Assembly: GCF_900102195.1 (NCBI RefSeq)
Contig: NZ_FNBE01000002.1
Coordinates: forward strand, 62,001-126,000
Origin: Pseudonocardia oroxyli
GTDB lineage: Bacteria > Actinomycetota > Actinomycetes > Mycobacteriales > Pseudonocardiaceae
Direction: 5' to 3'
DNA length: 64,000 bases
Shown piece by piece: positions 40,699-49,062 of the stretch; the first letter of the stretch is position 1, and each line of letters opens with the position of its first letter. The notes under the pieces were generated by a model. It searched no databases. It was not told the origin of the DNA and saw nothing but the letters and a program-made list of their open reading frames with translations. The translations under genes and the position numbers were made by a program.

Positions 40699-41462
40699 AG
40701 CGCCTGCTCATCGCGGGAGTGGCCCTCGTCGCCCTCGCCGCCTGCAGCTCGCCGTCGCAGTCCGCGAGCACCGAGCAGCCCGCCGAGTCGCGCACGCTGA
40801 CCGTGTTCGCCGCCGCCTCGCTCACCGAGTCGTTCAACGCCCTCGAGCAGACCTTCGAGCAGCAGAACCCGGGCGTCGACGTGGTGCTGAGCTACGGCGG
40901 CTCGTCCGACCTGGCCCAGCAGATCGTCAACGGCGCGCCCGCGGACGTGTTCGCGGCCGCCAGCGACTCGACGATGAAGACGGTCACCGACGCGCAGCTC
41001 ACCGCCGCCGCGCCGACGATCTTCGCGACCAACGTCCTGCAGATCGCGACGGCGCCGGGCAACCCCAAGGGCGTCGCCGCATTCGCGGACCTGGCCAAGC
41101 CCGACCTGAAGACGGTGGTGTGCGCGCCCCAGGTACCGTGCGGCGCGGCCACCGCCAAGATCGAGCAGTCCACGGGCGTCGACATCCCCGCGGTGTCCGA
41201 GGAGCCGGACGTGAAGTCCGTGCTGGCCAAGGTCTCCACCGGCAACGCGGACGCCGGGCTGGTCTACGTCACCGACGTCAACGCCTCGAAGGGGCAGGTG
41301 CAGGGCGTGAGCTTCCCGGAGTCCTCCGCGGCGAAGACCAACTACCCGATCGCCGTCGTCAAGAACGCGCCGCAGGCCGAGCTGGCCCAGAAGTGGGTCG
41401 CGCTGGTCGAGGGCCAGGACGGCGCGAACATACTGGGCGCCCAGGGGTTCGGCCGGCCCTGA
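40695..41462 (+). CDS. modA: Molybdate ABC transporter substrate-binding protein
   Basis: A 255-residue lipoprotein: signal peptide MKRLLIAGVALVALAACSS with lipobox LAAC. The binding domain has TVFAAASLTESFNAL, SYGGSSDLAQQI, GAPADVFAAAS and AGLVYVTDV, with the Ser residues that bind the oxyanion. It is anchored outside the membrane and passes molybdate to ModBC. ATG 40695 overlaps the regulator stop, with GGAGGAA upstream. Confidence 0.95.
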   Translation: MKRLLIAGVALVALAACSSPSQSASTEQPAESRTLTVFAAASLTESFNALEQTFEQQNPGVDVVLSYGGSSDLAQQIVNGAPADVFAAASDSTMKTVTDAQLTAAAPTIFATNVLQIATAPGNPKGVAAFADLAKPDLKTVVCAPQVPCGAATAKIEQSTGVDIPAVSEEPDVKSVLAKVSTGNADAGLVYVTDVNASKGQVQGVSFPESSAAKTNYPIAVVKNAPQAELAQKWVALVEGQDGANILGAQGFGRP

Positions 41463-42289
41463 GCACCCCGACCCGCACCCGCAGGCCCGACCGCCGCCAC
41501 GAGGCGACGGTCGGGCTGCCCTGGTTCGTCTGGATCCCCGCCGGACTCGCGTTCCTGCTGATCGTGCTGCCCGTGCTCGGGCTGTTCCAGCGCGCGGCCT
41601 GGGCACGGATGCCCGAGCTGCTGCTCTCCGACGCCGCGCTGAGCGCCCTGCGGCTGTCCCTGGAGACGGCCGCGATCTCGACCGGCCTGTGCATCCTGCT
41701 CGGCGGCCCGCTGGCCGTGGTGCTGGCGCGCTCGGCCATGCCGGGGCTGCGCACGGTGCGGTCGATCGTGTTGCTGCCGCTGGTGCTGCCGCCGGTCGTC
41801 GGGGGGCTCGCGCTGCTGTTCCTGCTGGGGCGCACCGGGCTGGTGGGGCGACAGCTCGACCTCTGGTTCGGCCTCACGATCCCCTTCACCACCGCCGCGG
41901 TGGTGCTCGCCCAGACCTTCGTGGCGATGCCGTTCCTGGTGGTGTCCCTGGAGGGGGCCCTGCGCACCGCCGGGCGCCGCTACGAGTCCGTGGCGGCCAC
42001 CCTCGGGGCCTCGCCCGCGCTGGCCTTCCGCCGGATCACGATCCCGCTGGTGCTGCCCGGCCTGATGTCCGGCGCGGTGCTGGCCTTCGCCCGGTGCATG
42101 GGCGAGTTCGGCGCCACGATCGCCTTCGCGGGCAGCCTGCAGGGCACCACGCGGACCCTGCCGCTGCTCGTGTACCAGGAACGGGAGGTCGACGTCGACG
42201 GGGCCGTCGCGCTGTCCCTGCTGCTCGTCGTCGTGGCCGTGATCGTGATCATCGTGGGCAGGCCGCGACAGCTGGAGGGGCTCTCGTGA
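41459..42289 (+). CDS. modB: Molybdate ABC transporter permease
   Basis: A 276-residue permease with about five to six TM helices and the EAA-type loop [42 protein letters not shown] is characteristic of ModB. No ATG, GTG or TTG occurs in frame between the modA end and the first TM helix. The best start is CTG 41459, overlapping the modA stop (CTGA); translation would then depend on coupling. The 3' end overlaps modC (GTGA). Confidence 0.92.
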   Translation: MSTPTRTRRPDRRHEATVGLPWFVWIPAGLAFLLIVLPVLGLFQRAAWARMPELLLSDAALSALRLSLETAAISTGLCILLGGPLAVVLARSAMPGLRTVRSIVLLPLVLPPVVGGLALLFLLGRTGLVGRQLDLWFGLTIPFTTAAVVLAQTFVAMPFLVVSLEGALRTAGRRYESVAATLGASPALAFRRITIPLVLPGLMSGAVLAFARCMGEFGATIAFAGSLQGTTRTLPLLVYQEREVDVDGAVALSLLLVVVAVIVIIVGRPRQLEGLS

Positions 42290-43371
42290 GTCTCGATCTC
42301 GCCGTCCGGCTGGACCGGGGGAGCTTCTCGCTCGAGGTCGCGGTGGCGGCCGAGCCGGGGGAGGTGCTGGCCGTCCTCGGGCCGAACGGCGCGGGCAAGT
42401 CCACGCTGCTCGGCGTGCTCTCCGGGCTGCTGCGCCCGGACGCCGGGCACGTGCGGGTGGGCGGCCGGACGGTCACCGACGTCGAGGCCGGGGTGTTCGT
42501 CCCGCCGCACCGGCGGGGGGTCGGGCTGCTCGCCCAGCAGGCGCTGCTCTTCCCGCACATGACGGCGGCGGCGAACGTCGCGTTCGGGCCGCGAGCCCAC
42601 GGGGTGCCCCGGCGGGAGGCGGAGGACCGGGCGCGGGCCCTCCTGGCGGACGTCCTGCCGGACGTGCCGGGGCTCGCGGACCGCAGACCCGCCCAGCTGT
42701 CCGGGGGGCAGCAGCAGCGGGTCGCACTGGCCCGCGCGATCGCGCCCGATCCCGAGCTGCTGCTGCTGGACGAGCCGCTGGCCGCCCTGGACATCGACGC
42801 CGCGCCCGCCATGCGGGCCCTGCTGCGGCGGATGATCCGGGAGGGCAAGCAGACCGCCGTGCTGGTCACCCACTCCGCACTGGACGCCCTGGTCCTGGCC
42901 GATCGGGTCGTCGTCCTGGGTCGGGGGCGGGTCGTCGAGCAGGGGCCGACGCGGGAGGTGCTCGGGCGTCCGCGCAGCGCCTTCACCGCCCGGATCGCGG
43001 GCCTCGACCTGATCCCGGGGACCTGGCGTGCGGGGATGCTGCACGCGGGGGACCGGATGGTGGCCGGGATGGCGGAGTCCGTCGACGAGGGCGGGTCGGC
43101 CGTCGCGGTCTTCCCGCCGTCCGCGGTGGCCGTCCACGTCGAGGAGCCGACGGGCAGCCCGCGCAACGTGCTGCCCGTGCGGCTCGCCTCGATCGAGCCG
43201 CGCGGGGACGTCGTGCGGCTGCGGGCGGCGCCGCGCCCCGGCGGGCCGGACTGGCTCGACGGGCTCGCCGCGGACGTCACCCCCGCGGCCGTGGCGGACC
43301 TGGCGGTGGAGCCCGGCGCGGACCTGTGGTTCGCGGTGAAGGCGACCGAGGTGCAGGTCCACCCGGCCTGA
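42286..43371 (+). CDS. modC: Molybdate ABC transporter ATP-binding protein
   Basis: A 361-residue ATPase: Walker [25 protein letters not shown], Walker [13 protein letters not shown], then VTHSALDAL. After about residue 230 comes a regulatory extension with one TOBE-like segment ([24 protein letters not shown]), as in ModC. Starts at GTG 42286 overlapping modB. It drives molybdate import for the molybdenum hydroxylases. Confidence 0.94.
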   Translation: MSLDLAVRLDRGSFSLEVAVAAEPGEVLAVLGPNGAGKSTLLGVLSGLLRPDAGHVRVGGRTVTDVEAGVFVPPHRRGVGLLAQQALLFPHMTAAANVAFGPRAHGVPRREAEDRARALLADVLPDVPGLADRRPAQLSGGQQQRVALARAIAPDPELLLLDEPLAALDIDAAPAMRALLRRMIREGKQTAVLVTHSALDALVLADRVVVLGRGRVVEQGPTREVLGRPRSAFTARIAGLDLIPGTWRAGMLHAGDRMVAGMAESVDEGGSAVAVFPPSAVAVHVEEPTGSPRNVLPVRLASIEPRGDVVRLRAAPRPGGPDWLDGLAADVTPAAVADLAVEPGADLWFAVKATEVQVHPA

Positions 43372-43445
43372 CGGGTGGCGAAACCTCCGCCACGCAATGT
43401 CACCTCATCGGTCACACACGTCACCCGAGCCACTATCGTGTACCT

Positions 43446-44675
43446 GTGTTTGGGCGGACGCGGGCCGTACCGTCGCTTTCCGTGATCCCCCGCGTACTTC
43501 GGACCGCCTGCGTGGCGCTCGCCGCGGCCCTGCTCACCCTCACGAGCACGGCGGCCGCCTCGGCGAGCGCGCCGGTGGTGGCGATCGCGGGCGACTACGT
43601 GGTGCTGGCCCAGTCGGCCGCGCAGGCGAACCAGGCGGCAGGCCTCGCGGGCGTCACGCCCACGGCGCAGTTCACGAAGGCGATCACCGGGTTCGCCGCC
43701 CGACTCACCGCCGAGCAGTTCGCGCGCATCCAGGGCATGCCGGGCATCCTCGGGATCGAGCAGGACCGCCGCATCGACCCGATCGGGCCGCGCAGCCTCC
43801 CCCACGCGCTCCAGCCGTTGGGCATGACCGAGGGCACCCAGCAGAACCCGCCGAACTGGGGCCTGGACCGCATCGACCAGCGCGACCTCCCGCTCGACGG
43901 CAGCTACACCACGAACGCCACGGGGCAGGGCGTCACCGTCTACGTGGTGGACACCGGCGTGGACGTCACGCACCCGGAGTTCGGCGGGCGTGCGAGCTGG
44001 GGCACCAACACGATCGACGACGAGAACGACGACTGCGACGGCCACGGCACCGTCGTCGGCGGGATCGCCGCCTCCACCGACTACGGCGTGGCCAAGCAGG
44101 CCCAGGTCCGTGCGGTGAAGGTGCTGGACTGCAACGGTTCCGGCACGCTGTCCTCGCTGCTCGGCGGCCTGGACTGGGTGCTGAACAACCACACCGGCGG
44201 GCCCGCGGTCGCGGTGATGTCGTGGAGCTACGGCCCCTCGGACGCCCTGCTCTCCGCTGTGACGCAGCTGGTGAACGACAACGTCTTCGTCGCCGCCTCC
44301 GCGGGCAACAGCGGGCAGGACGACTGCCGGGTGGCGCCCCGGGCCGCCGCCTCGTCCGGGGTGGTGGTCGTGGCCAACTCGACCCGCGACGACGCCCGCA
44401 ACCCGTCGTCGAGCACGGGGTCGTGCGTGAGCCTGTACGCGCCGGGGACGAGCATCGTCGCCCCCGTGCCCGGCGGCCGGACGGCCTCCTACACCGGCAC
44501 GTCGATGGCCGCCCCCTTCGCGGCGGGCGTCGCGGCCCTGTACAAGCAGGCGCGCGGCGACGCCCCGAGCACGCAGATCAAGCAGTGGATGATCGACAAC
44601 GCCACCCCGGGCAAGATCCAGGGCGGGAGCACCGGCGGAACCCCGAACCTGCTCCTGAACACCGGCGGCCTCTAG
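43446..44675 (+). CDS. Secreted subtilisin-like serine protease (S8, proteinase K type)
   Basis: A 409-residue preproprotein: signal peptide ([23 protein letters not shown]), an I9 inhibitor propeptide (DYVVLAQSA to GIEQDRRI), and a peptidase S8 domain with catalytic Asp169 (VYVVDTG), His200 (DGHGTVVGG) and Ser353 ([11 protein letters not shown]). The oxyanion Asn lies in AASAGNSGQ. Cys residues around the His and in DDCRVAP suggest proteinase K-like disulfides. Start GTG 43446 is chosen for the short basic n-region; a longer frame to 43326 overlaps modC. Stand-alone gene. Confidence 0.93.
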   Translation: MFGRTRAVPSLSVIPRVLRTACVALAAALLTLTSTAAASASAPVVAIAGDYVVLAQSAAQANQAAGLAGVTPTAQFTKAITGFAARLTAEQFARIQGMPGILGIEQDRRIDPIGPRSLPHALQPLGMTEGTQQNPPNWGLDRIDQRDLPLDGSYTTNATGQGVTVYVVDTGVDVTHPEFGGRASWGTNTIDDENDDCDGHGTVVGGIAASTDYGVAKQAQVRAVKVLDCNGSGTLSSLLGGLDWVLNNHTGGPAVAVMSWSYGPSDALLSAVTQLVNDNVFVAASAGNSGQDDCRVAPRAAASSGVVVVANSTRDDARNPSSSTGSCVSLYAPGTSIVAPVPGGRTASYTGTSMAAPFAAGVAALYKQARGDAPSTQIKQWMIDNATPGKIQGGSTGGTPNLLLNTGGL

Positions 44676-44694
44676 CGCAGTGCTCCACACCGCA

Positions 44695-46125
44695 TCAGTA
44701 CTTGCTCATCACGTGCTTGACCCTCGTGTAGTCCTCCACGGAGTAGCCGCTCAGGTCCTTGCCGTAGCCGGACTGCTTGAAGCCGCCGTGGGGCATCTCC
44801 GCCACCAGCGGGATGTGGCAGTTGATCCACACGCAGCCGAAGTCCAGGCCGTTGCTCATCCGGATCGACCGGGAGTGGTCCGCGGTCCAGACGGACGACG
44901 AGAGGCCGTAGTCGGTGTCGTTGGCCAGCCGCAGCGCCTCGGCCTCGTCGTCGAAGCTCTGGACGGTGATCACCGGCCCGAAGATCTCCTCCCGGACCAG
45001 CTCGTCGTCCTGGCGCAGACCGCTGATCACGGTGGCGGGGTAGAAGAACCCGCCGCCCTCGGCCGGCGCCCCGCCCACGTGCACGGTCGCGTGGGCCGGG
45101 GCCCGGGCGACCAGGCCGGACACCTTCTCGAACTGCGCGGCGTTGTTCAGCGGGGGGATGAACAGATCGTCACCGGAGTCCTCGTCCCGGGAGAACCGCA
45201 CCCCGCGCGCCACCTCGGCGATCGCCTCCGCCAGCGGCGCCGCGATCGACGAGTGCGCCAGCACCCGGGTCGCGGCGGTGCAGTCCTGGCCCGCGTTGAA
45301 GAACCCGGCGATGGCGATGTCCTCGGCGTTCGCCGCGACGTCCGCGTCCTCGAACACGATCACCGGCGCGTTCCCGCCCAGCTCCAGGTGCACCCGCGTG
45401 ACGTTCGGGGCGGCGGCCGCGGCGACCGCCTTGCCCGCCCGGGTGGAGCCCGTGATCGCGACCAGCGCCGGGGTGGTGTGCCCCGCGACCAGGGCGCCGG
45501 TCTCGCGGTCGCCGCACACGACGTTGAGCACGCCGGGCGGGAGGAACTCCGCGAACAGCTCGCCCATGCGCGACGTGGTGGCCGGCGTGGTGTCCGACGG
45601 CTTAATGACCATGGTGTTCCCGGCCGCCAGCGCGGGCCCGATCTTCCAGGTGGCCATCATCATCGGGTAGTTCCACGGCGTGATCGTGCCGACGACGCCG
45701 AGCGGTTCCCGCCGCACGAACGAGGTGTGCCCGGCCATGTACTCCGCACCCGCCCGCCCCTCGAGCGTGCGCGCCGCCCCGGCGAAGAACCGGAACTGGT
45801 CGGCCATGACCGCGATCTCCTCGGAGTGGGTCAGGGCCCGCGGCTTGCCGGTGTCCCGGTGTTCCAGCTCGACGAGCTCGTCGGCGTTCGCCTCGACGGC
45901 GTCGGCGATCTTGAGCAGCGCGGCCTGCCGCTCGGACGGGGTGATCGCGCCCCAGCCCTCGTCGTAGGCGCGCTTCGCGGCCGCGTAGGCGGCATCGACG
46001 TCCGCCGCGCCGGAACGCGGGGCGGTCGCGTAGACCTCGCCGGTCGACGGGTCGACGACGTCCATCGTCGCCCCGTCCGCCGCGGCCACCGGCTTGCCGT
46101 CGACGATGTTCTGGAACGTCTGCAT
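44695..46125 (-). CDS. Aldehyde dehydrogenase (gamma-aminobutyraldehyde/betaine-aldehyde type)
   Basis: A 476-residue NAD(P)-dependent aldehyde dehydrogenase. Seen: TPWNYPMMMATWKIGPALAAGNT, ITGSTRAGKAV, the catalytic Glu in LELGGNAP, the catalytic Cys in GFFNAGQDCTAATR, EEIFGPV, and the C-terminal GGFKQSGYGKDLSGYSVEDYTRVKHVMSKY, characteristic of gamma-aminobutyraldehyde dehydrogenases. Start ATG 46125. It lies downstream of the LLM-type gene on the same strand, separated by a family-A repeat, so it may or may not share that transcript. Confidence 0.9.
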   Translation of the reverse strand: MQTFQNIVDGKPVAAADGATMDVVDPSTGEVYATAPRSGAADVDAAYAAAKRAYDEGWGAITPSERQAALLKIADAVEANADELVELEHRDTGKPRALTHSEEIAVMADQFRFFAGAARTLEGRAGAEYMAGHTSFVRREPLGVVGTITPWNYPMMMATWKIGPALAAGNTMVIKPSDTTPATTSRMGELFAEFLPPGVLNVVCGDRETGALVAGHTTPALVAITGSTRAGKAVAAAAAPNVTRVHLELGGNAPVIVFEDADVAANAEDIAIAGFFNAGQDCTAATRVLAHSSIAAPLAEAIAEVARGVRFSRDEDSGDDLFIPPLNNAAQFEKVSGLVARAPAHATVHVGGAPAEGGGFFYPATVISGLRQDDELVREEIFGPVITVQSFDDEAEALRLANDTDYGLSSSVWTADHSRSIRMSNGLDFGCVWINCHIPLVAEMPHGGFKQSGYGKDLSGYSVEDYTRVKHVMSKY

Positions 46126-46140
46126 TGCTCCTCCGGGGTC

Positions 46141-46180
46141 GTGAGCGGCAATGGTTGCTCTGGCGACCATCGCCACGCAC
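46141..46180. repeat. Family-A palindromic repeat, copy A5 (partly degenerate)
   Basis: A 40-nt element with arms GTGAGCGGCAATGGTTGC and GCGACCATCGCCACGCAC and loop TCTG; several mismatches weaken the stem. It lies between the LLM-type gene stop and the aldehyde dehydrogenase start, both on the minus strand. Confidence 0.8.
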
Positions 46181-46184
46181 GGGG

Positions 46185-47231
46185 CTACTGGAACGCGGGC
46201 ATGACCTTCTCGGCGATCAGGGTGAGCTGCTCGTCCACGGTGGGCAAGCCCTCCACCTCGCGGCCCATGAAGGTCTTCACCAGGTGGGCGTCCGTGATCG
46301 CGCAGATCATGTGGTTGGCGCCGCCCGCCCTCATCGCCTCGATCTTCGCGACGACCTCCTCCGGGGTGCCCGCGACGGAGAGCTTGTCCGCCAACCAGTC
46401 CGGGGTGGCGTCGATCGAGCCCGCCAGGTCGCCCGCGACGAAGAGGTCCAGGATCGGCTTCATGTCGTCCGGCGAGACGCCGTTGCGCTCCAGCAGGGAC
46501 GGCGGCATGGACGAGGCGTAGAGCCCGACCATCGACTTGGCCGCCTCCTTGGCCTTGGCCGAGTCGTCCGAGACGGCGACGACGCACCACGCGCCGATGT
46601 CCAGGTCGTCGACGTTCTTGCCCGCGCGCTCGGCGCCGATCCTCATGTTGTCGTACATGTACCGGTACGCCTCGGTGGTGTAGCCCAGCGCGTGGTGACA
46701 GCCGTCGGAGAACTCACCGGCCACCTGGAAGGACTTCGGGCCCGCCATCGCGCCCATCTTCACCGGCACCCGGTCGGCGACCGGGCGGGCGAAGGTGAAC
46801 AGGCCCTTGTACGTGAAGAACTCGCCCTCGTGGGTGATCGCGCCCTCGTCGAGCAGCGTGCGGATGACGCCGATGCCCTCCTTCACCCGGGACAGCGGCT
46901 TCTGGGTGCTCCAGTCCATGCCGTACTGGGCGAGCAGGCCGAAGTTGCCCGACGACAGGACGACCTCGGCGCGGCCGCCGGTGAGCTCGTCGAGCGTGGC
47001 GGTGGCCTGGGCGATCAGCGACGGCTCGCGGAGCACGACGGCGGACACCGACGGTCCCATCATGATCCGCGAGGTCTTGTCCGCGGCCGCGGCGAACAGC
47101 AGCCAGAGGTCCTTGTGCCAGGTCTCGTCCGCGGCGTACACGGCGTGGTAGCCGAGCTCGTCCGCGAGCTGGATGGACTTGAGCGAGTCGGCGAGGGGGT
47201 AGTCGGGCAGCATGACGTAGCTGAACTTCAT
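46185..47231 (-). CDS. F420-dependent LLM-class oxidoreductase
   Basis: A 348-residue luciferase-like TIM-barrel enzyme. Seen: MKFSYVMLPDYPLADSLKSIQLADELGYHAVYAADET, PSVSAVVLREPSLIAQATATLDELTGGRAEVVLSSGNFG, and PVKMGAMAGPKSFQVAGEFSDGCHHA. These fit the F420-binding group (Mer/FGD type) rather than FMN monooxygenases, but the cofactor is inferred. Start ATG 47231 overlaps the stop of the small His-rich gene (ATGA). It is last of four coupled genes. Confidence 0.88.
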   Translation of the reverse strand: MKFSYVMLPDYPLADSLKSIQLADELGYHAVYAADETWHKDLWLLFAAAADKTSRIMMGPSVSAVVLREPSLIAQATATLDELTGGRAEVVLSSGNFGLLAQYGMDWSTQKPLSRVKEGIGVIRTLLDEGAITHEGEFFTYKGLFTFARPVADRVPVKMGAMAGPKSFQVAGEFSDGCHHALGYTTEAYRYMYDNMRIGAERAGKNVDDLDIGAWCVVAVSDDSAKAKEAAKSMVGLYASSMPPSLLERNGVSPDDMKPILDLFVAGDLAGSIDATPDWLADKLSVAGTPEEVVAKIEAMRAGGANHMICAITDAHLVKTFMGREVEGLPTVDEQLTLIAEKVMPAFQ

Positions 47232-47482
47232 GTGGTGGTGTCTCCCATCAGTTCGGAACCGCTGATCGTCGTGTGGGCGAAGTGGTGGTGCATCCACTCG
47301 AGGTGGTCGTGGCGGGCGTGCATGATCCGCAACGTGTCCCAGTTGGGGAAGACCTGTTGCAGCACATGGGTCTGCATCAGGCGGGGGTCCACCTCGTAGA
47401 CGTGCTCGAAGGTCGTCTGCGCGACCTCGGACGCCTTGCGCGCGGGAGGCGGAGTGTTCTCGTCGGAGTAGCGATAACTCAT
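47228..47482 (-). CDS. Small His-rich protein in the FAD/FeS redox operon
   Basis: An 84-residue soluble protein without recognised family. The C-terminal half has NWDTLRIMHARHDHLEWMHHHFAH, seven His in about 20 residues, possibly a metal or heme site or a binding surface. Overlaps of 4 bp (ATGA) with the genes on both sides show that it is a real, coupled gene. A subunit or assembly role for the FAD/FeS enzyme is an inference from position. Confidence 0.7.
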   Translation of the reverse strand: MSYRYSDENTPPPARKASEVAQTTFEHVYEVDPRLMQTHVLQQVFPNWDTLRIMHARHDHLEWMHHHFAHTTISGSELMGDTTT

Positions 47483-49062
47483 CGGATCCCCCTCAGCTCG
47501 TCGAGCTGGGCGGAGACGTCCCCCTGGTAGGCGAAGTCCAGCAGGTACTTGCCGGGGTTCATGATGTTGTTGGGGTCCAGCATCCGTTTGACCCCGAGCA
47601 TCACGTCGAACCCGCGGCCCAGCTCGCGCGGCACGAGATCGACCTCGCCCTCCCGGCAGGAGCCGTGGCAGGCGGAGATCGAGCCGCCGTGCGCCAGGGC
47701 CGCCGCGGCGATGTCCCGCTTGGCCTGTACCCACATCGCCCAGGCGGCGTCGTCCAGGCGCTGCTCCCAGATCCCGACGTCGATCTCGGTCAGGTAGTCC
47801 ACCCCGGTGTCGGCGGAGGTGTAGGCGAACATGCCCCAGTCGTCGAACACGTCCGTCCTCCGGCGCAGGTCGGCGACGATCTCGTGCCAGGCCTTCGTGA
47901 CGGCGGGGACGTCGGTGTAGTTGACCGCCGCGTCCTCGCAGTGCCAGGACATCGGGACGACCTGCCCGGACTTGGTGCGTCCGTGCAGCGGGGTGGCGTA
48001 GCGGTCGTGCCGGGCGGCCCAGTCGCCCTCGGAGATCTCGTCCCCGAGATAGCGCGCGCCGTGCTCCTTCGCGATCCGGAACAGCCGCTTCCCGCCGACC
48101 CGGACCTCGTCCTCCCAGCCGTAGAGCACCGCGCAGGTCAGCGCCCGGACGTCCGCGGGCTGGGGGATGTACGCCTCGTCGTCGCGGCGCAGGTAGGCGA
48201 CCTTCCACTCGTCGAACAGCACGGCGCCCGCGAACGTGGCGACGCCGGCCCGGGCGAGGGCGCCGGTGAAGCGGTAGGCGGCGTCGTAGTCGTCGAAGGC
48301 CCAGAAGGGGGACAGCTCGGCCTCGGGCTTGGGGTAGAGCTTCAGCGTGGCCTTGGTGGCGATGCCGAGCGTGCCCTGGTGCCCCATGAACAGGTGCTTG
48401 AGCTGGTAGCCGGAGGACGACTTGGAGATCTTGCGCCCGATCCCGTCCCCGACGTGCAGGATCTCCCCGGTCGGCAGCACGAAGTCGAAGCTCAGCACCA
48501 GGTCGCGGGTGTGGCCGTAGCGCGCGCCGATCAGCGACCAGCCCGACGTGCCGATCCGGCCGCCGACCAGCGAACACGGGTAGCTCGCCGGGTCGTCGGG
48601 GTAGATCAGCCCGTGCCTGCCGAGCACCTCGTTGAGCTTGAGCATGTTGATGCCCGTGCCCACGGTGACCGTGCGGTTCTCCAGGTCCAGCTCGTGGATC
48701 CGGTTCATCCGCTTGACGTCCACGACGATCCCGCCGCGCAGCGGAACCGCCCCGTCGGTGAGCCCGGTGCCGCCGTCCCGCGGCACGACGGGGCACTTCA
48801 GCTCGTTCGCGATCCGCACCACCGCCGCGACCTCCTCGGTGCTCTCCGGGAGCACCGCGAGGTCCGGGACCCGCTCGCGCCAGCGGTGCACCGGGAACGG
48901 CGCGGGGACGCGGGCGCGGTTGTAGCGGTCGGTCTTGCCCGTGAGGATCTGGTCGGGGCGCAGCACCCCGTGGAGGCGCTCGACCACGCGGTCGATCAGG
49001 TCGGTGGGCGGGTGCTCCAGCGTGCTGACGGTCGGCGTCGCGAGCTCCGTCTCCCCGGTCAT
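47479..49062 (-). CDS. FAD-linked oxidase (GlcD/D-lactate dehydrogenase type)
   Basis: A 527-residue VAO/PCMH-type flavoprotein. Seen: FAD-binding CPVVPRDGGTGLTDGAVPLRGGIVVDVKRMN, DDPASYPCSLVGGRIGTSGWSLIGARYGHTRDLVL, and FMGHQGTLGIATKATLKLYP. The C-terminal FAD-oxidase_C region ends in MLDPNNIMNPGKYLLDF. It oxidises a 2-hydroxy acid and passes electrons to the FeS partner encoded upstream. Start ATG 49062 overlaps that partner's stop (ATGA). Substrate not predictable; glycolate, D-lactate and D-2-hydroxyglutarate are typical. Confidence 0.9.
   Translation of the reverse strand: MTGETELATPTVSTLEHPPTDLIDRVVERLHGVLRPDQILTGKTDRYNRARVPAPFPVHRWRERVPDLAVLPESTEEVAAVVRIANELKCPVVPRDGGTGLTDGAVPLRGGIVVDVKRMNRIHELDLENRTVTVGTGINMLKLNEVLGRHGLIYPDDPASYPCSLVGGRIGTSGWSLIGARYGHTRDLVLSFDFVLPTGEILHVGDGIGRKISKSSSGYQLKHLFMGHQGTLGIATKATLKLYPKPEAELSPFWAFDDYDAAYRFTGALARAGVATFAGAVLFDEWKVAYLRRDDEAYIPQPADVRALTCAVLYGWEDEVRVGGKRLFRIAKEHGARYLGDEISEGDWAARHDRYATPLHGRTKSGQVVPMSWHCEDAAVNYTDVPAVTKAWHEIVADLRRRTDVFDDWGMFAYTSADTGVDYLTEIDVGIWEQRLDDAAWAMWVQAKRDIAAAALAHGGSISACHGSCREGEVDLVPRELGRGFDVMLGVKRMLDPNNIMNPGKYLLDFAYQGDVSAQLDELRGIR

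Noticed and set aside
43326..43445. N-terminal extension of the subtilase overlapping modC
   Set aside because: The extra 40 residues precede a good signal peptide and would make it non-functional; GTG 43446 gives a normal preproprotein.
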